Origin: Diprion similis
Lineage: Eukaryota > Arthropoda > Insecta > Hymenoptera > Diprionidae
Length of the DNA stretch: 64,000 nt
Reading direction: 5' to 3'
NCBI RefSeq assembly: GCF_021155765.1
Contig: NC_060105.1
Coordinates: forward strand, 1,488,001 to 1,552,000
Under the pieces are notes generated by a model, which was not told the DNA's origin, made no database searches, and saw nothing but the letters and a program-made list of their open reading frames with translations. The translations under genes and the position numbers were made by a program. How positions within the stretch are numbered: the stretch's first letter is position 1; every line of letters begins with the position of its first letter. Of the stretch, positions 39,660-50,329 are shown piece after piece.

Positions 39660-40007
39660 CGAACTATATGTTCGTCACCTAAAGTGGATGGTCGTTATTT
39701 TTTCAAGGCGTCAGAAGAACATCGATAATGAAAATCGGCGTCCAATTTTCTTGCTCTTGTACTTGTTTTTATTCTCTTACATATATTATTATAATGTGTA
39801 TGTATAATAATATATAAGCTGTTTAATTTTTAAGCAAAATCGTTGACGACTCGTCTAATCCGTTTTCTCTTGTCTCGTTATGTTTTTTTTCGGTGGCGCG
39901 CAGGAAAGGTGGACCCTACCCCACATACCTCATCGTTCAACATGGGCTACCTCGTATCACCATACTCTTACCCAAACGGCGCTGGAGGACACATCCCCGT
40001 CTCTATG
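23262..40007 (+). CDS. pan: Pangolin / TCF-LEF transcription factor, 5' three coding exons (partial)
   Basis: Nuclear effector of Wnt/Wingless signalling: the N-terminus binds beta-catenin/Armadillo and a C-terminal HMG box (outside this window) binds DNA. Exons 23262-23411, 24574-24649 and 39904-40007 join in phase through introns of 1162 and 15254 bp and give the first 110 residues. Exon 1 (1-50) is the beta-catenin-binding domain: [20 protein letters not shown], then SSENL and [13 protein letters not shown], very close to Drosophila Pan. Exon 2 (51-75 plus a split Gly) is a less conserved linker. Exon 3 (77-110) carries [17 protein letters not shown], diagnostic of TCF proteins. The ATG is the first in frame after a TAA at 23184. 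Donors are GTTAGT, GTGAGT and GTGAGT; acceptors are TTACAG and GCGCAG. The next expected exon (FFCHN-type segment) and the HMG box were not found, so the gene continues beyond 64 kb. Confidence 0.96.
23412..24573 (+). other. pan intron 1 (1162 bp)
   Basis: Intron between the beta-catenin-binding exon and exon 2. It opens with an imperfect tandem duplication (23416-23720) and has a poly(T) run near 23836. No nested gene is seen. Confidence 0.85.
23416..23720. repeat. Imperfect tandem duplication at the start of pan intron 1
   Basis: Two adjacent copies, 23416-23559 and 23560-23720, share GTGCTCG, GATAAAACAAAAC, AATCTAG, AAAACGCGGG, GATTCGCACGAG, TTCAAGTTGGTTGCGTTCAA and ATGCAACTTCA in the same order. 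A CTT-rich expansion in copy 1 and an unrelated insert in copy 2 account for the length difference. The first copy begins only 4 bp past the exon 1 boundary. Confidence 0.92.
25390..25422. repeat. (CAGA)n microsatellite
   Basis: About eight CAGA units without interruption. Confidence 0.95.
25980..26037. repeat. (CTGC/CTTGC)n microsatellite
   Basis: CTGC units with interspersed TTGC variants over about 58 bp. Confidence 0.9.
26974..27016. repeat. (TAC)n microsatellite
   Basis: About 14 TAC/ACT units with one interruption near the right end. Confidence 0.93.
28271..28315. repeat. (CTC)n microsatellite
   Basis: Pyrimidine trinucleotide array of about 15 units with TTC variants at the right end; it creates a Glu-rich frame on the minus strand that is not a gene. 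Confidence 0.93.
29152..29371. repeat. Dispersed repeat copy A (partner at 56869-57080)
   Basis: Shares collinear blocks with 56869-57080: TAACG, TGTAAT, TTATTTTGCAAC, TTTAGGAT, TGAAATTTAGT, AAAC, TTTTTGTTTCAAC, TTTCGAT, TAACGTTAC and CTTCA, with indels between. Rough identity is about 65 percent by eye. No coding capacity is seen; it is probably a fossil mobile element. Confidence 0.8.
29821..29856. repeat. (GT)n microsatellite followed by poly(T)
   Basis: Eighteen GT units running into a T run. Confidence 0.95.
31127..31143. repeat. Poly(G) tract, 17 nt
   Basis: Uninterrupted G run in pan intron 2. Confidence 0.93.
32503..32660. repeat. Compound repeat: (AAG)n, (GTA)n, then (TC)n
   Basis: AAG at 32503-32531, GTA at 32533-32550 and TC at 32620-32660, separated by unique GC-rich sequence. 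It lies inside a 240-codon open frame that is therefore low-complexity. The TC/GA array can bind GAGA-type factors, but no function is shown. Confidence 0.9.
33988..34038. repeat. (CAG)n microsatellite, about 17 units
   Basis: Long CAG array, encoding poly-Ala in the open frames on both strands. No flanking conserved coding sequence or exon borders were found, so it is intronic. Confidence 0.95.
34870..34898. repeat. Poly(C) tract, 29 nt
   Basis: The longest C/G homopolymer in the window; uninterrupted. Confidence 0.95.
36268..36316. repeat. (TTC)n / (CTC)n microsatellite
   Basis: Pyrimidine trinucleotide array giving a Glu-rich minus-strand frame that is not a gene. Confidence 0.92.
37587..37727. 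mobile_element. Possible small non-autonomous element with TTAGGGTGG end
   Basis: Starts TTAGGGTGGTTCGAT and ends GAGTGGCACCTTAA, giving imperfect inverted ends (TTAGGGTGG against TTAAGGTGCCA on the opposite strand). The centre is T-rich then unique, and no clear target duplication is visible. A related-looking end occurs at 46751. Confidence 0.35.
38917..38949. repeat. (GAC)n microsatellite
   Basis: About 11 GAC/ACG units. Confidence 0.94.
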
Positions 40008-41113
40008 GTGAGTCGCCTTTAATATTTTGTTAATTAAATAGCAACAAATCTTCGATTCTTGTACATAACGCACTCTCGCTGTATGTAAATGAAAATCACT
40101 GGGTGTCTACTGTCTATATACTCTGTATGAAAGCATTTGGTAAATATTCAATTATCACGAAATATTGGATTGCTCATTATAATCGTCTGAGATTTTTCAT
40201 AAAAAATTTTCTAACCTCAACTCTAACGAGAAACGCGTAGGTTGGTAAGTAACCGGTAAAAAACTACGATGCGATTTAACCTGATGATTATTGAAAAGTA
40301 TTTAAAGTGAAAATACAAAAACAAGAACAAAAAGAAAATTGTACTTGTCCTCAATATAACTTAATACCTTCGTTAAATAATAATCATAATTGTAATAAAA
40401 CAGTAAGGAATCACCGAATTTCACGAAAAATTGCACGTGATTTCAGAGAGAGAGAGAATATTTTTGTGTCGGTAGCAGGTTTTTTTTTTTTTTTTTTTTA
40501 TTTGTTTCTTATATTTCGTTTATTTTGCTATCTGAATTTCTGGCAACATACTTACTCACTATGTGTACCTATTATACAATTATACGAACATCAACTCTGA
40601 AATGTAACGACTGAGCGGTGATGATGTATAATAATTAGTTTCGCGAATACGATAATTAATGAGTCCATCGGACCGCCGGCAGTTCGGTGTTAGTCGTTGG
40701 TACGAGGAAGGAAAGAAAGAAAGAGAGAGCGAGAAAGAGAAAAAGAAGAAGGAAGAAAGAAAGAGAGAGAAAGGACGGCATCGGCAGAGTCTGCTGTGCA
40801 GCTCCTCCTCGCAGTTGATGAACTAGCCGTTCGTCGCCCGCTGCTGATGCAGATGGTCCGGATCGGCGTTAAGGTTTCGATTCGCCCTTTGCATGAACAC
40901 GCGATGCTGCAGACTGCCGCCATTCGCAGGGTGACTTTCTTCTTCTTCTTCTTCATCTTCTTCTTTTTTTTTTTTTCTCTTTCCTTATACGTATACATAT
41001 AGACATATATTATACATTATACATTAGGATTGTTCCTGTTTAGGGTCTTGACGAATTTTTTTCACCAGTTCCATTTCAGTATCGCGTATCGGTACTTTAT
41101 AGTTTATCCTGTA

Positions 41114-41154
<41 letters not shown>
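41114..41154. repeat. (TAT)n microsatellite
   Basis: About 13 TAT units. Confidence 0.94.
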
Positions 41155-42270
41155 TATAAATACATTATAATCTGTATGGAAGTAGCGTGAAATTTTCCTT
41201 ACAAGAGAAGACAAAATTGAGAGCTAGAAATGAAATAGTCAAGTTAAGAAACAATTTTCGGTTTTATTTCCTCTTCTTGTTGGTTCTTCATTGTTTTCTC
41301 TAAACGGTTCTTATTTAACGATTTAAAACGACTACGGCGACTATGGTGATGATGAAAAAATACACGGGGGAGAAAAAGGAGGGGCAGGGGTGGGGGGGGG
41401 AGGGGGATGAAGAAGAAACAGCGCGTATAACGTGGATGCATCTCGAGTTATATGAGCGAACGGGCAAGTGAAATCCGAAACCTTCGTTGGTACATACATG
41501 CATACCTAATAATACGTATATACCTACGTATATTCGTACCTGGTATTGAAACACAGACCAGCCATCGCGTTGCGTTATGCCCACACGTTCTTAATTCAAA
41601 ACAATATAATATATATATATATATAGGTGCATAGGTATATACCTGTATATACATACATATAATAAATGCCTTCTAAAAAAACATGGCCGTCATCTCATCG
41701 TCGCGACGTTTTAGTGTCGAGAACACACCGCAGCTTTTCACTCACGGTGGCTCACATTATTATTATTATTATTATTATTATACACACAGTGAACTCCCGA
41801 AGTTTGGCGTCCTTTGATTTATTTATTTGTTTTTAAATTTTGGAAAAAAATGTTTTTTTCTTTTTTGTTTCACCTCACGATTGAAATTCACTGTTTTTTT
41901 TTTTATTTTTTATATACCTACTCTGTTTTTGTCCTGTATATATATATATATATGTGTATAGGAGATGGAAACGAGATCTTGCACTTTACGTAGGTCGTTT
42001 TTGACGTTGAGAGGGAAAGGGGTTGGGGGTTCTTTTTTTTCTTTGCAAATTCTTCTTCTTTCTTTTCTCTCTTGCTACCATAACACTGGCGTTATTGGGA
42101 CCAAGGAAGGAAGTAAGGAAGGAAGGAAGGGGTTCGCGAACGATGAGAACGAGAGCGAACCAGCAAAGCTTTGTCTTTCGCATGGCATCGGAACGGAAGA
42201 CGTACTTTAGGGTTGAACGAACACGCACTAACCTATTGTTTCTCTATTGTTCCTGCGACGATATCAGACA

Positions 42271-42307
<37 letters not shown>
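42271..42307. repeat. (CGT)n microsatellite
   Basis: About 12 TCG/CGT units; gives poly-Asp on the minus strand and poly-Arg on plus, not a gene. Confidence 0.94.
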
Positions 42308-43711
42308 TATTAATTCGACTATATAATAAGTACCTACACGATTTCGGATGATCTAATTCAGTGGAAAGGAGGGAAGGGAGGGAAGAGAGGGAGGGGGGGG
42401 GGGAGGTTGTACTGAAATTAATATATAATATCGACTTATCATCCACGATTGCGATTATTTGAATACACGAAGTACGAACAAATTTTGATGCAAAATGATT
42501 AAAGACTAAGGAATTAGAGAAACTAAAAGAAATTTGATGCAAACGAGCAATTGGATAACGTGGAATTCAAAAAACGTGTGATAAGAACGAACTAAGTCAA
42601 TAAGAAATAAAAGTGCGTCGATCAATCGATTCTGTATATTTATTTACTTGGTTTTATTTTTTGATTTCTTCACTTTGTTAGATCGTGCAAAAAATTCTTG
42701 TCTTCTCTTGAGTCATTGCGCGTCGCTTTTTATTAAATAGATGAAATCGAAGTCAAGCTGAAGAAAATAATGCAGAAGAGAATGCGAAGCGCATCGGTTC
42801 TCTCGTCCTAAACTGACTCCGAATTTATTGCATGTTCATTCTTAGCTGTGTAATGTTTTTTTTTTTTTCCTCATCTTCCCTAAAACAACTCTCGTCGCTC
42901 GCTCGGAGCGACAGGTTAATTGAAATCGGTGGGGAGGGACCTACACCACCTTAACTCAACCTATTCCTCCTCCTATTCTGATTCGCATTCTCATATTATT
43001 AAATCTTTTTCTATTCTCCGCTTCTCTGTTCGTCGTTTTTGCATTTGTCTCAGAAATTTTCCCCACGTTTTATAATCATGCGTATAATTATGACATAAAT
43101 AATAACGCATACGCGATGATTTTGACAACGGCCTTTCTGAACTAGCAGTAATGACCAACCGAGTTTATCACAAAGGGGTCAGTAATTATCGCCGATATAC
43201 GTTATATATGCAAGAGGCCACTGCTCGCATTTAATCCGAGAGAGAATTCAACATTCGATAAATAATTATGTTATATATCCAGACGTTCAATTATATTATG
43301 TGACACAACACCGCCGCGCCGTGCCGGGAGGAATATTGCCTTGGTTTTCATGCATTCACTTGAGATTTCGGATTCTCTCTCTCTTTTCTTTTTTTTTTTT
43401 TTACTCCTCTGTCAAAGATAATTTATCATATTAACTTGTACGGAGTACGGTGGATATGATTATTAATAATCGTTTATACTTCCGCGAACGGTGTGTATAA
43501 TTTTTGTAAAACTCTTGTCAATGAAATATAATATTAACTGTCCCGCACGTGCATGACGCGATGATTTCAAATGAGAGTGGTTACTTTTTTTTTTTTTTTT
43601 TTTTTTTAACACGACTGGGGTTTTTTTTTTCTTCGTTTTAATTATTTGTCTTTTATTTTTCTAAACAAATATTCTTATACATTCACTTGATGATATATAC
43701 ATAATTATCTA

Positions 43712-43712
<1 letters not shown>

Positions 43713-43760
<48 letters not shown>

Positions 43761-43761
43761 A
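43713..43761. repeat. (AT)n(GT)n compound microsatellite
   Basis: AT array of about 18 units passing into GT units. Confidence 0.94.
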
Positions 43762-44756
43762 GTACCGTAAACCGACGGCGATGACATTGAACCGCGCACA
43801 ACGGATCCGCATGACAAACATTTCTTATCAATTATATTGATCTTTTGCCACCACTATGCAATAATACATACTCGATATCCTCCTTCTCACTACGAACACT
43901 GCAGTTGAATGATTTATAAAACTGCGGCTCGTATAAATATAATAAATATGTATCTAATTTTCCTTTTTTTTTTTTTTTTTTTCTTTCTTTCTTTCTTGTT
44001 ACTTTTTGCAAGGAACAATTATCGTCCCACCTGATTCTGCGAAGAATTTATCATATCGCCGGTCGTAATATGTTCAAGTCGTGATTCTTGAATAGTAATT
44101 GATACAAAAAATAAAGAAACTGCAAAGTTTTTGGTAATGTAAAAGAGAAAAAGAAAAGAAGGTTTGAATCAATTCAGTTAAATCGAGATTCGTATATTAT
44201 ATTATTATGTTTCTCTCTCTCTCTCTTTACATTGTGATTAGTTGGGATCTGATTGAATGTATATATGTATTTACGAGTACATATACAAGTTAAACGAATA
44301 TCGAACGGAATGCGCGTCGTATTTGGTCGTATATCCGTGTGTACATACATACATTATCCGTACACAGTTTATCTACTGGCTTGACGAAGTATCACGGAAT
44401 CTTTATACCTATAGGTAGGTACATGTATGTACATCACATACCGGAAGTGCAGGTTGTAAATTTCCGTGCCGGATTCTCCACGTATCTATCTTGTATGTAT
44501 TTACACACTGTATAAGCTGGTATGTACCTATTCTATTTGTATATATATAATATCGTATAGAGGGTTTCAAAATTATTTTCAAACGAAAAGAACAAAAAAA
44601 AAAAAAAAAATAAAAGAAAACAACAAGTAAAAAATAAACAACAATCTTGTTCTCTTTAACCTGAAGTATATGCGTATAATATAGTTATTGAAAATTGAAA
44701 ATCGCCGGTCCGCGGATAAATTTATTTGAATTTAATTTCTTGGAATATAATTTAAA

Positions 44757-44806
44757 AAAAAAAACCACCAATATATATATATATATATATATTGGTGGTT
44801 TTTTTT
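44757..44806. repeat. Perfect 50-bp palindrome
   Basis: Self-complementary about position 44781.5: an A8 run, CCACCA, alternating AT, TGGTGG and a T8 run, with no spacer or mismatch. The outer 14 bp of each arm (AAAAAAAACCACCA) are not simple AT repeat, so the symmetry is not only due to the AT array. Confidence 0.95.
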
Positions 44807-45229
44807 CATGAGTTTTTTTTGATATATATATATGAGTTGAAGAAAGTCAAAAGAAGGAGAAAATGAAATTTGATATGTAATGAAAATTCATTAAAATATG
44901 ATTTGGCTCGGCAAGAGGCTAATATATTATTATATTAACTAAGTGTACTTTTATATGAAGCCTAATATTTCATCCAGGAATTATATATAATATATAATGC
45001 ATGCGGTGCGAAGCGATGTGACAACACAACGCGAAAAACAAGATTAAGGGTAGGCGAAGGATTGGTTAGCCATCGAGGTATATATATTACATACAGGCTT
45101 ATGTATTGCAACAGGTAATATATATATGTATATTTATATGTATATATATATATATATATATGCATGTATAATATGTATATAATGCAGGTGGGGTTGTATT
45201 CTTGTTTGTAATAGAAATAGCGAGGCGGT

Positions 45230-45321
45230 AAGCTATTAGTCGAGAGAAGTTAGTCCCTCCGGTTGAGAAATTGTGTGCGTTTATCTGAGCTCTGTGCTGT
45301 GCGGCTGTGTGTGTAATTGTG

Positions 45322-45355
<34 letters not shown>

Positions 45356-45377
45356 CACTACACGTCTCACAACCGAG
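45230..45377 (+). other. Candidate unannotated exon ending at a strong donor
   Basis: A CAG array (45321-45355) followed by CACTACACGTCTCACAACCG and AG|GTAAGC at 45376-45379, a near-consensus splice donor. It could be a first exon of an alternative transcript. The left limit is arbitrary and no acceptor or conserved protein is seen, so this is a suggestion only. Confidence 0.2.
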
Positions 45378-45401
45378 GTAAGCAAAAGCAAGTCCAGCCT
45401 T

Positions 45402-45438
45402 GGCTGGCTGGTTGGCTGGTTGGCTGGTTGGCTGGCTG
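45402..45438. repeat. (GGCTGGTT)n / (GGCTG)n minisatellite
   Basis: Repeated TTGGCTGG units immediately right of the candidate donor. Confidence 0.9.
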
Positions 45439-45837
45439 ACTTGCAGCCTGCAGCCTGCATCACAGGGTTTATTCTACATGCAAGCCCGCGAGCCGAGAGA
45501 AAGACGCGTGTGTATAGTCGGATAAAGAGAGAGAGAGAGAGAGAGGACCGTGCCAAAGAGAAAGAAAGAAAGCAAGAAAGAAAGAAAGAAAGAAAGAAAG
45601 AATGAAGGAGAGAAAGAGAGGTGAGACTACGACTACGACGACGACGACGGCTAACGTCAGATTAAAGGCGCGTTCGGAACCATTAGCCGCATATTTATGA
45701 AAGGATTTATACTCATTTATCGAGGCAAGAGCTATCCGATGATCAAAAACAACAATAACAATAACATCAGTTTATTCTGTTAGAAAAATATACAATATGC
45801 TTGAATCAAAGATACAAGACTAACGTAGGATCGCGGC

Positions 45838-45857
45838 GGGGGGGGGGGGGGGGGGGG
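45838..45857. repeat. Poly(G) tract, 20 nt
   Basis: Uninterrupted G run; a 16-nt G run follows at 46042-46057. Confidence 0.94.
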
Positions 45858-46281
45858 CATGAGTTTACGGAAAAGAAAAAGATAATTTATCGAAGGAATT
45901 TGATTATAATTTTCGAATCGTTTATTATAATTGTAAAAATAACAAAAAAACGTTAAACTGTTAGAGGAGTACATATATATGAAACGTCGATACCCAAAAG
46001 AAGATATTTCGAAAAACTATTTAAGAAGGGGGTGTGTGTGAGGGGGGGGGGGGGGGGATTGATTAATAAAAAAAAAATTTCTCACTCCCATTTCCTTTTC
46101 GCAAGGTGTCGGGTCGCATAGCGAAGTGTAGAAAATCGCGAGGCTATCGATCGCGAGAAACGAAACGCCGTAACCGCACCCTGTCGAGGTGCCGCGGAAC
46201 TTCGTCGACCGGGGGGCCCCCAGGGTTAGGGTTGCCTCCGGTTCAGCCTTGCGGGCAGGGTGGTGCGGGGGACGGAGGGGT

Positions 46282-46303
46282 GGGGGGGGGGGGGGGGGGG
46301 GGG
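46282..46303. repeat. Poly(G) tract, 22 nt, in a GC-rich island
   Basis: Lies within the 46.1-46.5 kb GC-rich island. The surrounding plus frame is Gly-rich only because of this tract. Confidence 0.94.
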
Positions 46304-46750
46304 TGGTGGAAGGACGGTAAATGCCGCGGCGGAGGTACCCGGGGCATTGCGGTGGTTGCCAGCGATGAGAGAGGCGTGTCCAGCGTGCCCGTCGTGCCCG
46401 GCGTGGTAATAGCGGGTAAGCGGCGCTATTATAACCACGCCGTCAGGAAAAAGCATCGGCGAGGGGCGGGAGGGGAGGGGGGGGGGTGGTGGTGGATGAG
46501 AAAGAAACTAATGCAACGACGACAACAACAACAACGATGACAAGACAAGAACGCGAAGAATAAAAACGGGGGGATGAAAAAAAATACGATGATTGAAAAG
46601 GAAAAAAAAAAAAACAAACAAACAAACAACAACAACAACAACAATAGCAATTACAAAAAGGAAGAAAATTAGAACGCAAAGAAAGATGAAGTAGAGATTT
46701 ATCTAAATATCTTAACTTATGCGTGACGGGTAATTGAATATATATGCATA

Positions 46751-46840
46751 TTAGGGTGAGAAAAAAAAAAGTTTACTAGTTTTTAACAGTTTTTAGTTTT
46801 AGTCTTTTTTTTTTTTTTCTTTTTTTTGGCTCATCCTAAT
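46751..46840. mobile_element. Possible miniature inverted-repeat element with TTAGGGTGAG ends
   Basis: TTAGGGTGAG plus an A10 run at 46751-46770 is mirrored by a T run plus GGCTCATCCTAAT at 46821-46840 on the opposite strand. Only 90 bp; no clear target duplication. It shares TTAGGGTG with 37587. Confidence 0.35.
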
Positions 46841-48944
46841 GGATATGTATGTATATATATAAAAGACTTTTTGTATTCAAAGGAGAAAGAAAAAAAGAAA
46901 TGCAAATAACAAAACAACAAAGCGAAACAATAATTGTAGAATTAATAATGATTTTACGTCACGTGTCTAGAGCTTATTTTATGATGCTCTGGCATTCTTC
47001 CAAATAGCGAATACCTAAAACAAAGCGCGTAGGGTTGGAAATTAAGAAAGTAGGTACATACGGATTCGTTATAATAATATTATAATCCTTCGTCGTAGTT
47101 ATTATATGTTATAATGTATGTACCTATAATAGAACGTACGAGTGTGTGAATGCAGTGTCATTTATACACGATAAAATGCGTTTCAAGTTTGCATTTGCAT
47201 CTGTATGAGTCTGTGTCTCTGTGTTTGTCCGACGTTTACACCTAATGAATAATATGCTGGGCGCGCATGCTGCATGACCGCGGGAAGGAAGAGTAATTTC
47301 GTCGCGTCATAAGTCAAACGAACGAGTTAGATGTATAGCATACACGTATACATATAGGTATATAGTTATACATCCATATAGGTATAAACAACACGCGTGT
47401 CCATGCTTTTTTTTTTTTTTGTCGAGTGATTTTATTCAATTCATTCATTAGCTAATTAATTTTACATCTTTTTTCCATTTTCGTTTCCTTTTTCTTTTTC
47501 TTATTTTTTGTTCCTTTACCCTCGTTCAGTCTTCCACATTGTGGGAGGAGGGGTTAATTCACAGAAGAGTTTCATCATTACGCTTATCGTGTTATCACAT
47601 TATATGACATTATTATAAGTGTATTATCCTATACAGGTAGAATCTTAAATTATTGACTACAATTTATCGACAACCGACGGTTTTTTTTTTTTTATTTTCC
47701 TGTTGTTTGATACCGGAAGTGAAATATGTATATGTTTATTTCCCATCTAACGTGGTGGTTAGCGGTTTTATGCAAGAAATATCTTGTTGATCGGTTCAAT
47801 GGGTTACGTTGTATATAACTTTCTGATCTTCGCATTATTCCTTGATCATTACTATTATTATTATTATTATCATCACATCTTGGCATAGTTCTATAATCTC
47901 TCTTCTCCGACCCCGCGTGATATGATGTACCAGTATAACAATAATAAATATGAATAATAACCTTGATAAAATGTAAAATTATATATATATATTTCAATGA
48001 AATTACACTTTTATCATTTCGCGTTTAATTTATATACGCACACACGCACGCATGTTAATTAAAACAAAAATCGAGCGAGTCCGCGGTACGATAATAATTA
48101 GTCGGAATCTTCTTTGATTTAATAGCGATGCTGTTTATGCATGTCAGTAGTAGTGAGTGTATGAGGCAAAGATGGAAAAACTAACTTCTGTATTAAACGA
48201 GACAATTTTAAATGCCTATAATATACATACATATATATATATTAAAGTAGAAGATGAAAAGGGGAGCTGGGGAGGGGGGCAAGAACGCCATCGTTTCCCA
48301 AAAATAGTTATCAACAAGCTTCATTCGTTGCATTCTTTATTCGCTTATACTTGATAGCAGGTAAATTGAGAGTTTCTTTTTTTTTTTTTTTTTCAATCTT
48401 CTCTTCATTATTTTCTCTTCCGAAGTACTTAAAATTAACGAATTTCGATACAGTTTTTTTCGGTTTTAATTATTATCAACGACGATGACGAGGCTTGTGC
48501 GCGACAAAATCTTTCTTCGAGGCGACTGAAATCAGAGAAAAAGAGAGAGACAGAGAGAGAGAGGAAATAAAAAAATAAAAAAATGAAGCGAGAGATACGA
48601 CCGACAACGGGAGGTCGGTGGCAACAGCTGCGCGAGACAACGGTATCGTTGTTATCGCCGAGCGTTCGTTCGTTCGTTCTTCTCTCTGTGTATCTCTCTT
48701 CTCGAGTTGTATCTCGCACGAACGAGAGAAGCGAGAGAAGCGAGAGAAGCGAGAGAGAAGAGGGCTCCCTTTGGAGCAGCATGCAGCAGCATGCAGCAGC
48801 ATCTCCATCCAACAGCAGCTAGTTCTTCGCGTCGGTCGGAAGGCGAACGCAACCAGCATTATACCCACCCGGCACCCACGCCACGCGCACCATTCGAAAT
48901 CCTGTCTAGCCTTCCGTGGCGTTAATTAAAACAACCGACCATCG

Positions 48945-48981
48945 CGACTACGGGGTGTGGTGCACCTTATCCCCGTAGTCG
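48945..48981 (+). other. 11-bp perfect stem with 15-nt loop
   Basis: CGACTACGGGG (48945-48955) pairs with CCCCGTAGTCG (48971-48981). The loop contains the 8-bp palindrome GGTGCACC (48959-48966). A GTAGTC/GTAGCC hexamer array follows to about 49016. No known RNA family is recognised. Confidence 0.6.
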
Positions 48982-49208
48982 TAGCCGTAGTCGTAGTCGT
49001 GGTCGTAGCCGTAGCCAATCCATGGTCTGGTCAGGCACACTTTTACCTTACAAGTTTCTCGTTATTCATTCTCCGCCATCGTCTGATCATTCATTAAATA
49101 CCCGTTAGAAAAAACGATTTAAGCGCCTTTTCCGGCGGACTAGACCAACATACCTATATATATATATATATCGATATGTCTTTGGACATCCTGTGACATA
49201 CGTATGAC

Positions 49209-49693
49209 AAAAATAATCGATTTTTTATTGGATCGATTGTTTTTTTTTTTTTTTTTTTTTTTTCCCTATTAATCGAGTGTTATTGATTAATTTTCAAACT
49301 CGATTATTTTTCTTCACAATCTGTTTTTGGTTTTTATCACTTCTATGAACGTTGCTATACAATTCAATTCATGTGATTAAAGTATCAATTATTATTGTCA
49401 TTGTCTTACTCATTAAGCGCATCTGTTTGATATAGTAAGTGAAAGATGAATGAATATTTTCATCTGATATTGACAAATATTTTGAATGAAAGTGTAGATT
49501 ATCAAAAAACTTTTGTGCTATTAAGACTGCGTACGGAAATTTATGAAATTTTGGTTTCATGGGCACTTTTAAATAAAAAATGAATATAAAAAAAATACGA
49601 AGTAATCGATCAAGCAATTAATTTCTACCGATTCAATCACAATGTGTTTGATTATTTTTTTGGAGTCGATTAATCGATGCATAGATTATTTTT
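49209..49693. mobile_element. Possible fossil element with AAAAATAATC inverted ends
   Basis: AAAAATAATC at 49209-49218 is inverted at 49684-49693 (GATTATTTTT). Both ends are followed inward by ATCGATT-type motifs, and an inner AATCGAGT/ACTCGATT pair occurs at 49271-49305. No transposase frame or target duplication is evident. Confidence 0.3.
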
Positions 49694-50308
49694 AGCCTAG
49701 TGGTCATCGCTGATATCAATCATGCAGCCGAATCTGAATCGGGTGTCGAAACATCCAAGACTTTTCTCTGAATTTCAAACGACATTGAAGTGTATTGATT
49801 TTACAAAATATGAGTCCTTTTTTCTTCATTAAAATTTAAGTAAATACTGATTTTTATTATACAAGTTGAAATTTTGCCGATATAAAGAATTTTCGAATTT
49901 CATTAGAATTTTGAAAAATAACTATTACACGAATTATCTTCGACAGCATCGTTATCTGATCATTATACACCATCGCATAACCCCATAATAAGAGACGTGA
50001 ATAATTTTTGAACAACACGTTGCAACGCTATATCATCGACGGTGTGGATATATTTTGACTATAGTATATAATACACGGTATCATAGGAACACGTTTACAT
50101 TATAGTGTACCCGAAGAAGTTGGCTTACGAACCGTGATGTCCGTGATGATGATGATGATGACGGTGGGGTTGCTGGTGGTTCCGTAACGCTGCAAGCGAG
50201 CATGATGCCTTTTTCTTCGTTACATGCCTCGTTACATTAGCGCCCTCTGGCAATTCTCGGACGATGATGCCTCTTCGAGTTCGCTCTGCGATGCGCATTG
50301 CGCCGTTA

Positions 50309-50329
50309 GCGCGCGCGCGCGCGCGCGCT
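50309..50329. repeat. (GC)n tract
   Basis: About 10 alternating GC units, a sequence type able to adopt Z-form DNA. Confidence 0.93.

Larger units (their letters stand above)
24650..39903 (+). other. pan intron 2 (15.25 kb), repeat-rich, no nested gene recognised
   Basis: Large intron filled with microsatellites: CAGA, CTGC, ACT, CTC, GT, AAG, TC, CAG, GAC units and long homopolymers. Open frames such as 32279-33001 (240 codons) are translations of simple repeats. GC-richer patches at about 25.85-26.25, 32.55-33.0, 33.95-34.2 and 37.1-37.4 kb have no recognisable protein. It also contains one copy of a dispersed repeat (29152-29371) and a small TTAGGGTGG-ended element (37587-37727). Confidence 0.8.

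Noticed and set aside
40780..40935. Complex, non-repetitive open frame considered as a pan exon
   Set aside because: Translations on either strand lack any TCF motif and it runs into CTT/GAAA repeats on both sides without good splice borders.
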